NCBI GenBank assembly: GCA_965178125.1
Contig: OZ237739.1
Location: forward strand, 248,001 to 312,000
Length of the DNA stretch: 64,000 nucleotides
Source of the DNA: Bilabrum cf. latius
Taxonomy: Eukaryota > Bigyra: Bicosoecida > Bigyra > Bicosoecida
Direction: 5' to 3'
Shown here: positions 34,318 to 44,395 of the stretch, in pieces
Position numbering within the stretch: the first letter of the stretch is position 1
Layout of the letters: the number at the start of each line of letters is the position of its first letter
Translations under genes and position numbers: made by a program
The notes under the pieces: generated by a model
The model's input: only the letters and a program-made list of their open reading frames with translations
Databases searched by the model: none
What the model was told of the DNA's origin: nothing

Positions 34318-34914
34318 TTAACTAGCATTTTGTGTATTTCTTTTCACGAACACTGGTTTAATTTTACCTTTAACACCATTTTTGTACCATGTTTGTGTTC
34401 CATGAAAATTAATAACTGCTGGACCATCATCTCTGTGAAGTTTGCCATTTATGAACCATTTTTTAGATACATTACCTTGATGATTTATAGTTTCTGCTGG
34501 TAGATCACCGTCTCTGTGACGTTTACCATTTTTGTACCATGTTTTAGTTGTACGATGCAGTAGTATCCATTTTTCAATAACTGCTGGACCATTTTCTCTG
34601 TGAAGTTTGCCATACTTATGCCACATCGTTGTGTCACGCCATATCGTGTTATTCCACCTAATTGATGGCAAATCATCAATTGAATGTAACTTCCCCCTTA
34701 ATATAAATATATAATTTGAACTCCAATGCAATCTTACAGATTGGCTATCAGTTCTTAGAATTGGTTGAGTTGCTGAATTAACTTGTCTACAAACTGGACA
34801 CTTGGTTGTATCCAAAGAATTATGGCACTCATTACAAAACGTGCCATCTTTACAACATCCATTATGAACATATTTCCAATCATTTATATCCTATAAACAA
34901 ATACAACATTGCAT
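34318..34914 (-). CDS. RING finger fused to MORN-like repeats
   Basis: 198 aa. The N-terminal RING finger has CCICLQD ... CC ... FCNECH ... CPVCR, with one Q from TAG. It is followed by about five copies of the WYKNGKRHRDxGPA repeat also found in the gene at 30661. RING domains recruit E2 enzymes for ubiquitin transfer; the repeats could bind the target. The combination suggests a viral E3 ligase, by inference. It starts at AATGC after an AT-rich spacer and ends at TAA. Confidence 0.7.
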
Positions 34915-34936
34915 TATAATTAATGTTTGTATTTTT

Positions 34937-35317
34937 TTATACTGATTCTTGTTGTCTTGGTGCTGTTGATCCAATAGTTATTATGTTTGGTTGATTTGGA
35001 ACATTTGTCATCGGTCTTGGTCCTGAGGATTCTAATTGTTGAAGTCGTTCTTTCAACAACTCAATTTCTGGTCGTATTTCTTCATTAATAGCACGAACAC
35101 TAAACATTGACTACATAATGCTCATACAAATATATAAATATGAAAAAAAACCAAATATTCCAATACCTACCTTTACTGTCGTTGTGTATTCATCTTGTCC
35201 ATAAAAATACATGAACAAACTTATGGCTGTTATAGCCGATAATCCTGTACATATTTCACTGTGACATCCATATACTTTTTTTATTTTTATTTCTATTTCT
35301 GATTCTGATGTTCTCAT
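34937..35317 (-). CDS. Small membrane protein with coiled-coil tail
   Basis: 126 aa. Two hydrophobic segments (ICTGLSAITAISLFMYFY and VKVGIGIFGFFSYLYICMSI) are followed, after a TAG read as Gln, by a coiled-coil-like stretch (EIELLKERLQQLE) and a Pro/Asn-rich tail. It begins at ATTATAATATATG. Function unknown; possibly a membrane component of virion or factory. Confidence 0.55.
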
Positions 35318-35382
35318 ATATTATAATCTATCATTTTAATCTTAAATCATTTATTTAAAAAATGATTTATTATTAATTCCAA

Positions 35383-35952
35383 TCATTCGCCAATTATGCA
35401 TTTGTATTTGTCGTAAATTTCTCGCCAAGTGATTCTACAATCTTGTCGAACACTATAGCGTGGGTGATTGCTAGTTCTCAATTGTTTTTTTAGTATAAAT
35501 ATGTACAGAATGGCTAGATAATCACTACCATCAATTGATGGTCCTTCTCGCATCTTACAAATATGCACTCGTTCTGTTTGTGTATTAATGTATATTGCTT
35601 CTAATTGGTCAATATATATATTAAAATCATTTTGGTATAACATTTCATCTGCCTTTCGTTGTAACTCCTCACGCATCCATTCACTATATCCCACTCTATC
35701 TACAAACTCCTTAGTTAAATTTATCTGCGTTGACGCATTATTGGTTTGATTCCGCTACAGAACTGGTTGTGGTTGTGGTTGTGGTTCAGGTTCAGGTTCA
35801 ATCCACGGCTATCTGCAAGTCGGGCATTTTTCCTGCGGTGGCATAGTTTCCATACAACTATTACAAATAGTGCCTTCTCCACAACACCCTTTATGGTAAT
35901 ACCTATGATCCGTTATCTCATTCAAACAAATACAACATTTTAAATTGTTCAT
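35383..35952 (-). CDS. RING-finger protein
   Basis: 189 aa. The N-terminal RING finger is CCICLNE ... CC ... ICNSC ... CPTCR, closely similar in spacing to that of the 34318 gene. A TAG-encoded Q and a PEPEPQPQPQP linker follow, then an unrecognised helical C-terminal region (WMREELQRKADEML ...). Stop is TGA. It is a second candidate viral E3 ubiquitin ligase. Confidence 0.65.
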
Positions 35953-36005
35953 ATATTATTGTATAACATTTTAATCTTAAATCATTTACCAATGAAATGA
36001 TATAT

Positions 36006-36512
36006 TTATAATCCCTTTAATTTCTTCATCATTCTTACTATGCCATTCCCAGGATCTCTTGCAAATTTCTAGCGTTTTGAATGTACCTCGAAAAAGTGAT
36101 CAGTATCTGCCACTGATCGTATAAACTTTCCAAATGTTTTGAATTGGTCGCTGTAATCATCTACTTTATCGTGCCACTAGCATTCTAAATCTTCTTCTAC
36201 ACATCTATCATATTCATCCTCACTCATTTCTGGTAACGGTGTTATACAACTATACTCTGGTTTCTCAATCCAGGGCTTTATGTAACTTTTGTCTTGATCA
36301 ATATACTCTTTCAGTGTTTCTAGTTGCTCTGAAAATATCTTTAGTTTTCGGCACGATATCTTTCTTCCGTCATTCGCATATCCATGCCATCCAACTCCAC
36401 CACATTCATCCATGAATATTGTGATCAAAGTTTCATACACAGTGTCTCTCAAATACATTCCTTTCATCTTTGTACCTGTTTTGTTTTCATAAATCGTTAT
36501 ATTGTATCCCAT
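36006..36512 (-). CDS. Hypothetical protein
   Basis: 168 aa with TAGs at 36177 and about 36069 read as Gln, ending TAA. The N-terminal region (YNITIYENKTGTKMKGMYL) looks like a beta-strand pair, the rest is mixed alpha/beta. Not recognised. It starts at TATATATG. Confidence 0.5.
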
Positions 36513-36567
36513 ATATAACTATATAACATTTTAATCTTAAATCATTTACCAATGAAATGATTTAAGA

Positions 36568-36870
36568 TTAATTAGATTTAATTGGCACAAACACGTTTTG
36601 TTTATGTAAAGGCAACCAATCGATTGCTTTGGGTAAGCTTGCTAAATACTTGGGTCGCTATTCAACCTTGTAATTAGTGATTGAATGAGGGTATTTGCCC
36701 AATTTAAGTTGGTTTAAAATTAATCGAGATACGGGATGTTGGTTTAGCACATCTGGATACTGTTGCTCTAGCAATTCCATAGCCTTATTGATATTGTAAA
36801 CCAAATATGTATGCTAATCGCCTTGCAAATCCGTTACTGTTAAAATTATGTTATGAGTTCCTTTCGCCAT
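36568..36870 (-). CDS. Hypothetical protein
   Basis: 100 aa, reading two TAG codons as Gln (GDQHTYLVYN and VEQRPKYL), with stop TAA. Preceded by TATATATAATG. Not recognised. Confidence 0.5.
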
Positions 36871-36935
36871 TATATATATAATAAATCAAATTAATCTTAA
36901 ATGATTTACTTTTAAAATGATATCCAGTTGTTCAG

Positions 36936-37445
36936 TCATGATCCCCAATTAACGTACCAGTATCCATTTCTAGGAGACAATCCTTCAAAATACTGATGAT
37001 GGATATCAACACCACCAAACCATTTGGATTGCAATCTAGCCTCTTGTTCGAGTTCCAGAATACAATCGAGTAAGTAACGTGTGGTAAATCCGCCTTCCTT
37101 ATTGCTATCGAATGATTTTAGGGTATCGAATGATTTAAGCCTGATCTATTTTTCAGGATAGACAATTTTATCAAGTAAATCATCTGGATAAGGGAGGAGT
37201 TTACTCTCATATTTATTTTCAAGAGTTGTAACATGAACCAACAATGGTGACCAATGGATTCCAGTTGGTACAGTACCTTCATCAACACGTTCGTTGTATA
37301 GAGTGCCGATGCGATGAACTGCTGATTTATCGATTTCAAATATCAGATTAGCAGAAACAGCTTCTAGCAAACAATTTTTGTTTTGAATAGTTAATCGTGT
37401 ATCGAAATCCTCTGGAATTGATTCATCGGAGTCGCTTCTTTCCAT
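36936..37445 (-). CDS. Hypothetical protein
   Basis: 169 aa with a TAG at 37146 read as Gln and stop TGA. The ATG is in ATATATATATGG. The C-terminal part (FTTRYLLDCILELEQEARLQ ... NGYWYVNWG) is helical then aromatic. Not recognised. Confidence 0.5.
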
Positions 37446-37504
37446 ATATATATTATAATAAACAAATTAATCTTAAATGATTTCTTTTTTAAATGATATC
37501 CAGT

Positions 37505-37768
37505 TTAAAAAGCCATGAGCCATAACTATGAATAGTTATTTAAATTTAGTTTCCTTATTTCAATTCCTCTAACTACCTTTGTAATTTTACCTTCATATCT
37601 GGCTCTGAGAACTTGATATCCTTGCTTTACTAGGAATTTACGTAGTTTCATTGGTGAGATTTGCATCTCTTGTTTAAACCTCTCTCGCACCTCGCTCCAA
37701 ATTAGAACGGATGATAACGAGGGTTGAAAGTATTTGTTGAATGTATCTAACTGTTGTTTGTCTGTCAT
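37505..37768 (-). CDS. Stand-alone winged-helix protein related to the C-terminus of the TVpol-helicase
   Basis: 87 aa. The core (IWSEVRERFKQEMQISPMKL, RKFLVKQGYQVLRARYEGK, VVRGIEIR) aligns by eye with the C-terminal domain of the helicase gene at 38072 (LSWNEIREVF ... ISPQALRKFLEKQ ... KTLKIVKGVELR). In D5-like helicases this C-terminal region is a winged-helix DNA-binding domain. It lies just outside the inverted repeat that brackets the helicase gene. It may be a domain duplicate or a remnant of an older helicase. Confidence 0.6.
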
Positions 37769-37798
37769 TTAAAAACAACATCAGATGATTTCATTTTC

Positions 37799-38068
37799 AT
37801 TTATTTGGTTATGATCAGAAAAAAATGAAAAATGTTCAGAATAATCGCAAAATGTCAAAAAACTGAGATTTTGAGATTAGCGCTACTCAAAAAAAAAATT
37901 AAAAAAAAAAATACTCCTAAGAGCAGTTTGAAATCCAGACCAAATATTCCTATCATAAAACTCTAATTTCCTATCATAAAACTCTAATTTCCTATCATAA
38001 TTCCTATCATAAATTTTATTCGTAACCAAATATTCTTATCATAAATCTTATCATAACCAAATAAAAAT
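37799..38068. repeat. Inverted repeat bracketing the TVpol-helicase gene, left copy
   Basis: About 270 bp nearly identical to the reverse complement of 40702-40970. It contains a long A-tract, GAGATTTTGAGATTAGCGCT, and several copies of the iteron-like word CTATCATAA. No gene lies in it. Confidence 0.9.
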
Positions 38069-38071
38069 AAA

Positions 38072-40621
38072 TTAAATTTGACATTGTTCGCTATCATCAT
38101 CAGTAAAACTATCAGGAAAGAGCTTCTGGTACTAACTAAGTGAGAGTTCGGAACTCTGTATTTCTTCATCTTGTGGTTCGGATTGATCCCGTAACTCAAC
38201 TCCTTTGACTATTTTAAGGGTTTTACCTTTGTAAGAGGTTCTAAGAATAGAGCACTTTTGTTTTTCTAGGAATTTACGGAGTGCCTATGGAGAGATTTTA
38301 ATGTATTGATCAAATACTTCCCGTATTTCGTTCCAAGACAAGACGGATGATTCATCTCTGTGAAAGCATTTTTTAAACACTTCAAATCGAGTAGAGGGTT
38401 TAGAATCAACCTCAATTATCGATTTAGAAAAGGATTCTGGTCGAGGATATTTACGTGCCGGAATGGGTTTGTAAGCGTGTAACAAACACCATAAGAACGC
38501 AATATAGATTTCAGGCTATCTAATTTTTTCTCTTAGATCTGTGATGCAATCCTCCTATCCAACCACATCCGGATCTTTCTTGCTGAATTTCTTTGGAAAA
38601 ATAACAGGCAAACAAGTTTGAAAGGCATCGTATGGATTGGCTTTTGGATAAGAGTTAAACAGCATGAAAAAGGTGCAGTTGTTTTTCATTGATTGTTCGT
38701 TTTCAAACATTCTACGAGTCTAGAAAACATCACCGCCACTTGCAACCACACTCTTAATTACCTCACCATCCAAGGTAATGGTTGAATTGGATTTTTTGGC
38801 AATCCCTGCTTCATTGGTAAAACACAATCTACCAGTATTTATCTTGCTCGTAACAGCAAATCTGTTTCGTTGGGCAACATCACTGTTGGAAACATCAGAG
38901 CAAATAGGAGGAACTGAATCCCTTGCATAGTTTCCAATGGCACACTTGATGATATCCATAAAAGTACCTTTACCACAATCGCGCTCACCAACCCAGCAGG
39001 AAAAATATTTATCTTCAACATGTCCGGCAAGAGCTCGTGCTAAAATAAATAAGTTGTAATCAACCTCATCTTGGGTTTCGAAGGCGTTAAAAATGGTTTT
39101 CTTGAGGTACTGGATTGATTGGTAGTTATCCTTTTCAATATTTAGTTGTTTAAATGCATCTATAGGAGCAGGGTATCCAGTGTTACATAGTGTAAATCGG
39201 TTTTCAAACTCCTCGAATTTTTGAGTGGCGAAATTCCATACTTTATCGGTAAAAAACAGTAATCCTTTGGTGGATTGATTGATCTGATCGATAAATTCAA
39301 CATCATTGACAATTAATGAGGTATCTCCCAGAATGGTGGCAACAATGTTTTTGGCGTTCGTGTTGTTGGCTGAGTAAGGTTTGTTGTTACGAGTTAAGCG
39401 TAGGGTTTGAACCATATTAAAAAGAGGGTGAAATTTATTGAATTTGCTGTAGTGCTGGTAGAGATGTGTGGATTTATCGAGACAATAGATAGATGATTCG
39501 GTAATTACGACTTGATTCTTGTAGATTTTCCAAAACACTTCGGATGCCTCTAAATCGCTATCCACTTCAGATCCTTCTAATAACTCGGGGGAATCATCAC
39601 TGATTTCGGTTTGTAGTTTTTCTACGATTTCTCGAACCATAGTGCCATCGATTGGTTTAACGGTTAATTTGAGTTTAAAACCAGTAATTTTGGTAATGTG
39701 CTATTCGATTTCAGGAATAATTGATTCGATTAGTTTATGATTCATGCTATCAACAAACACACCATCGAATTGGAAATCCGCAACATCGAGATTATATTTG
39801 CGTTTTAAGAAATCGGCAATCACAAGTGTGATTTTGTGTTCAATGTGTTGCATCACAATGCTAAACTTGCTCACATCCTATCTATTTTGTTGAATGGATT
39901 TATCAGAACAATGAACAATTTTCCAAGTATCACCCATGTGCTGTTTAACCGCCTTGGCAAGGGTTTCAAACTCGGAAGCCGCTTCCTAAATTCTATTGTA
40001 TGCCCATCGGCTATTTTTTTTGAGATCGGCAACTCCACCAAATCCAAGTTTTCTAAGGGTTTTTTCCAGTGAACCTTTATAACAAACAGTAAATACGAAA
40101 GTTTTGCATTGATCCTTGGTTAGTTTGTGTTCATCCATGAATGGTTGAAAGATGGCTTTGCGATTCTTAACAATGTACTCAATGCCTTTAGGAACAACTC
40201 CATTCATTAAAACGGGATACAATTGGAAAGCAAACTCGATGTGTGCATTGGCAATATCGAGATCGGTGTACAGGTTTTCAAACAAATAGTGCCGAATGCC
40301 ACGAATGATTTGAACAGGAGTTATCACTTTTTTGGAGACCAGTCTGCCGAAGTTGTTTTTAACATGGAAAGTAAGAGGAATCGAACTATCTTTTGATCCC
40401 GAAAGCCACTAGTTACATGCGTTAGCAACCATAGTTGTTTGTGCTTGAACATCCTATTGTTTGGTTGAGGTGTGAATGATTTTGGGCATGATAAACTTGA
40501 GGTACTTTTTAACTAGTTCGACCTTTTCCATTGGAAATTTCATCTTGGTTTTTACTTTGAATCCTGTAGTTTCGCAAGGCACTAATTGTTTTAACATCAA
40601 ATCAGATTGGATCGTATTCAT
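38072..40621 (-). CDS. TVpol-superfamily 3 helicase replication protein
   Basis: 849 aa when about eight TAG codons are read as Gln. The N-terminal family-A-like TVpol domain has motif A at TDLDIANAH (~119-127), a CYKGSLEKTLRKLG helix with the motif B Lys/Tyr region, and motif C FQFDGVFVD (~278-286). The C-terminal D5-like SF3 helicase has Walker A GERDCGKGT (545-553), RLCFTNEAG (Walker B region) and a C-terminal winged helix (ISPQALRKFLEKQ). This fusion replicates the genomes of many PLVs and some virophages. The gene fills the space between two 270-bp inverted repeats. Confidence 0.85.
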
Positions 40622-40701
40622 TTATATTATAATCATAGAAATTGTTTTAATTCATTTTTATAAAATCGAATATAGAATGTAGAATCAATTCTGGTTACAT
40701 T

Positions 40702-40970
40702 ATTTTATTTGGTTATGATAAGATTTATGATAGGATTATTTGGTAGTAAGTAATTTTTATGATCAGAATTATGATAGGAAATTAGAGTTTTATGATAGGA
40801 AATACTTGGTTTATGATAGGAATATTTGGTCTGGATTTCAAACTGCTCTTAGGAGTATTTTTTTTTTTAATTTTTTTTTTGAGTAGCGCTAATCTCAAAA
40901 TCTCAGTTTTTTGACATTTTGCGATTATTCTGAACATTTTTCATTTTTTTCTGATCATAACCAAATAAAT
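40702..40970. repeat. Inverted repeat bracketing the TVpol-helicase gene, right copy
   Basis: Reverse-complement partner of 37799-38068. It includes TTATGATAGGAAAT-type repeats (complement of the CTATCATAA word) immediately upstream of the helicase start codon side, where promoter or origin function is plausible. Confidence 0.9.
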
Positions 40971-41027
40971 GAATCATCATCGAATTTCGGAAAATGATTT
41001 AAACATTTTTTGATATTATATAGTAAG

Positions 41028-41318
41028 ATGGTAAATCATAATTTTAAGTTGAGTATAAAGGGGGATCAATACATAGTTCGAAATGCTCAGATGGGGGTTG
41101 AGTTGATTAAGGAAAAGTATCCTGAGTTAAAAATTAGTGTAGCAACTCTAAAATCAATTAAATAGGGTAAATACTATAAAAATAGTTCACTGCATAAGAT
41201 TTACAAAGTGGATAAGCTAGAAGAGGGGGAATACTTTCCAATTCGCAAACCAATGAAATGGGTATCAATGGATGAATACAAAAGCCTTTTATCCAAGATG
41301 ATTATGCATACTACATAA
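41028..41318 (+). CDS. Small hypothetical basic protein
   Basis: 96 aa with one TAG (SIKQGKYY) and stop TAA. The N-terminal half has a helix-turn-helix-like arrangement (AQMGVELIKEKYPELKISVATLKSIKQGKY), suggesting DNA binding; not assigned to a family. Confidence 0.5.
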
Positions 41319-41365
41319 TCGATTTTTTAGAAACGATTTAAGGATGGTAGTCTATAGTAGGTTAT

Positions 41366-41527
41366 ATGCCAATAGAGTAGATAGCCTTGTTTGATAAGAA
41401 AACTACCAAAGGAAAGTTAAACACCGAATAGATAACCTTCTTGAACCAGTGGTGGGCTGAGACTAGTGCTCCCAAAGCGATCCGTACCGAGATCAAGAGA
41501 TTATGCAAGAAGTTTGGGCTAAGATAA
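41366..41527 (+). CDS. Very small hypothetical protein
   Basis: 53 aa starting at TTATATGCC, with TAGs at residues 5 and 21 read as Gln and stop TAA. Contains FLNQWWAETSAPKAIRTEIK. Coding status is supported only by the ATATATG-like start context and spacing. Confidence 0.35.
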
Positions 41528-41577
41528 TGAAAACAGGATTTTCTCTGTGTGAGTATCTAGCCAGATATTATTTTGCA

Positions 41578-41611
41578 TTTAATCCGTATCAATTTAGTAC
41601 GGGATTAAAGG
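41578..41611. terminator. Putative terminator hairpin between convergent viral genes
   Basis: TTTAATCCGTA-TCAATTTAG-TACGGGATTAAA is a near-perfect stem-loop between the ends of the genes at 41527 (plus) and 41629 (minus), downstream of CTCTGTGTGAGTA. Confidence 0.5.
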
Positions 41612-41628
41612 TAAAAAATGGAATTATT

Positions 41629-42375
41629 TTAAGAATTCACTAAATCGATAACAGTTTTCATTAGGGTTTCGGTTAAATCGGGGGGTATAGAAAAGAGGAT
41701 CTCAGTGGTAGATTGAGTGTGCATTTGAGTAATCTACCGCATCAGGTTCCACATAACTTTTTGAGATCGGTATCCTTTGGATGGTCCAGATGCGATTGAG
41801 TAATGGTGTTTTAGGTTACCTTTGTTGGTGATGGATGAGTGTTGGCAATGGTCGTTTTTGTTGCAAACTTTGAGATGAAGTTGATCGATCAAAGCCTGAT
41901 TGCCCCAGAATCTAGTTTTCTTTGAGTACACATAGCCGTACATACAGTATGTGGCATCAACAAAAGGTATGCCACGAATTACATCGCGGTTTTTAAGCTC
42001 ACCAGTCTAGGGGTTCTCTATTAGAAAGCATTTGGGTTTGTAAAAATCAATTATATGCAACACTCGTTGTATGATCTTATCTGATTCCTATCTTTGGGCT
42101 TCGAGTTTGCTTTTATCTCTGAGCATGTGCTTTCCTTGTGAGTAAAAGGTACACGGCGGAGATGCCCAAAGAAAGTCGAAGCATCCAACAGGGAATGCTT
42201 GTTTGTAATCCCATTGCATAATATCAGTGCAGATAGTTGGGTTGTATTTTTGTTCAATATCTAGTGATACTATTTCTACTTTATCACCAAGTAGTTTATG
42301 CAATGCTTTGCTGATTGACTTCGTCCCGCAAAACAGCTCCAATATTTTTAGTTTTGGTTGATCTTTAAGATTCAT
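41629..42375 (-). CDS. DNA cytosine methyltransferase-like protein (short phage-type)
   Basis: 248 aa. Motif I is ILELFCGTKSISKAL, motif IV is ASPPCTFYSQG (Cys75), motif VI is FLIENPQTG with ENP in place of ENV, and TRFWGN follows. This layout resembles short C5-MTase-like proteins of phages and giant viruses. It lacks an obvious motif IX/X, so activity is less certain than for the 32502 gene. TAG codons at 42088, 42009 and 41730 are read through; TAA ends the gene. Confidence 0.7.
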
Positions 42376-42421
42376 CTATAGTCAGTCCAAAGATAAAAAT
42401 GATTTACTTTTTGAATTTGTA

Positions 42422-42834
42422 ATGCCAGATTATTCAAAAGGAAAAATTTATATGATTTACAGTACCGAATCACCAGTACTATTGCCATACTATGGCAGTA
42501 CCGTCAAGACATTAAACAGGAGATTGAATGGGCACAAAGATCACTTTAAACAATGGCAACACGGCAAGACGAACAACTACTCCTCATTCAAGTTGTTAGA
42601 ACGTGGATTTGATAAAGTAGCGATCAAATTGGTAGAAAATTACCCGTGTTCAACAAAACAGGAACTCCTACTGCGTGAAGCATACTACATTAAAAACAAT
42701 CCTTGCATAAATTAGTGTACTCCATCGGGTATTATTGCACATACATAGAAAGAATGGCGCAGACAATATACCAAACAATACCATCAACTCAATAGCGATA
42801 AGATTGCTGAATAGAAAAAAAGGTATAATCAACT
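42422..42834 (+). pseudogene. GIY-YIG nuclease, N-terminal part (interrupted by retrotransposon)
   Basis: The start is almost identical to the intact paralogue at 28109 (PDYSKGKIYMIYSTESPVLL, then PYYGST). The frame runs through several TAG codons to ...KKRYNQ at 42834, where the retrotransposon begins. Removing 42835-49494 gives CAACT|CAATAGC, in frame, reading YNQ-L-NSDKIS. Confidence 0.85.
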
Positions 42835-42964
42835 TGATGCCAGAGTGTACGCGCAACCTAGTCTCGTTAACAATCAGACATGGCAAGACCTGACAAAGCT
42901 GTGCCTGTGCGCTACCCTTGACCGGACTGACCGGGGCTGGGAAGAGCACGTGCACTACTCCGCC
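42835..42964. repeat. Retrotransposon split repeat b, outer copy
   Basis: 130 bp starting TGATGCCAGAGTGTACGCGC, identical by eye to 43167-43296. It forms the 3' end of the element in coding orientation. Confidence 0.92.
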
Positions 42965-42990
42965 GAGGAGGAGGGGGTTGGGAGGGTGGG

Positions 42991-43166
42991 CAAAAATTAC
43001 CCAATCTCCGCCCCTCTCCTGAACACAGAGAGGGTATGCGCGTCATCGCAAGCAATCCGTTGGCTTGGTCGCACCTTCCCGGTCGCAACCGCCATCGGAA
43101 CGCAACGAGACGTTCACGCGCTCCCACTCTGGCATCAACACCGAACCCCATCCGGCGTTAGGATCA
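42991..43166. repeat. Retrotransposon split repeat a, internal copy
   Basis: 176 bp from CAAAAATTACCCAATCTCCG to GGCGTTAGGATCA, identical by eye to 49319-49494. Confidence 0.92.
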
Positions 43167-43296
43167 TGATGCCAGAGTGTACGCGCAACCTAGTCTCGTT
43201 AACAATCAGACATGGCAAGACCTGACAAAGCTGTGCCTGTGCGCTACCCTTGACCGGACTGACCGGGGCTGGGAAGAGCACGTGCACTACTCCGCC
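43167..43296. repeat. Retrotransposon split repeat b, internal copy
   Basis: Second copy of the 130-bp repeat, directly abutting the 176-bp repeat and followed by the end of the recombinase gene. Confidence 0.92.
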
Positions 43297-43336
43297 AAAT
43301 CTTACCGCCATGTCTTGTACGCTGCGGCTGTGTGGC

Positions 43337-44395
43337 TCACTCCAAGTTCAGCCGCAGCGCGCTGGCCAGCACCCACACTGGCCTGTTCAAATCGAGGCTC
43401 CTGCCGCCGAGCTCCAGAGGAGGCAAGCCTTCCCTGACGCCCCGCAAGTACACCTCGCATGCAGATGCCGACTTCCATCTGCCGAATCGCCTAATGACCT
43501 CGAAGGCGACCCCAGCACGGTCCAAACACATCACTGCCGCGATGCGGATGGAATGTCCGTGCACCGCTCCTGCAACTTCTCGTGAGCAGAAGCTGCGGAG
43601 CGCCCGTACGACCTGCGCCTTGACGATCGGCTTCGTGTTCGCCACGAAGACTGGCCCTGACGTGGGGCAGCTGAGCGCCAGCTACCGGGCGTAGTCTTCG
43701 TCTGCGCCTGCAGTTGGGGCGTGGCTCGCTGCTGCCCACGCCACGAAGGCTCGCACGCCGCAGAACCTGCTGCCTGTGACTGCCCATCGTCCGGCTCTGC
43801 AATGGACTGCGATGGGCTCTGCGGCTTGGATGGAGAACTTGGCTGGACCGTCGGCTTTGTGGAGGCCCAGGCGGATGGCAACACCATGGATGCGTCCGTC
43901 TCGCGTGATGAACTGCACTTGCTGCCATTGGAGGCCGGCTTGTCGTCTGGACGCACCGACGAGCTCTCCCAGCCGGAGGCCCCCACAGAAGCAGAGACAG
44001 ACAGCTGCCCGAGCAGCCTACTCTGTTGTGCTGCAACCGGCTGTCGAGAAACACCGTCGGATTGCGCGGAGTGGGGCTGAAGATCGACGCAACGGGTGCG
44101 CCGATGGCGATGCTTTGTGGTAGTACCGGAGGATGCTGTCGAGCTAGCTTGACCGTGGGACGCCGCACGCTCCTGTGGACTCGATGACGACTCGCTAGGC
44201 ATTTCTGGTGTATGTAGCGATGGTGCCGCCACTGAGAGGCGAACATTCCCCTAAGAAGACTGCAAATCTCGAGAGCGCTGCATTGAGCCTGAACGCGAAG
44301 AGTCTGCGAGCTGCTGGAAGATGCCCGTCCATGAAGCTGCGGTCGATGTCGTACCACGTGAGGAAGTTGTCGAAGTGCCCCCACGCCGTGCGCAA
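43337..44395 (-). CDS. Retrotransposon tyrosine recombinase
   Basis: A frame overlapping and shifted relative to the RT-RNase H frame. It shows a core-binding-like N-terminal part (FDNFLTWYDIDRSFMDGHLP) and a catalytic end with GHSIRIAAVMC (HxxR), FGRWKS (His/Trp position) and CEVYLR (the nucleophile Tyr). A TAG near 43682 is read through; the stop is TGA at 43337. No ATG is visible before the core-binding region, so expression by frameshifting from the upstream ORF is likely; the given start marks the visible domain only. Confidence 0.72.

Noticed and set aside
43531-44250. A functional domain in the polyprotein frame after RNase H
   Set aside because: The translation is Ser/Pro/Gln/Arg-rich with no motif and lies antiphase to the recombinase, which has clear catalytic residues.
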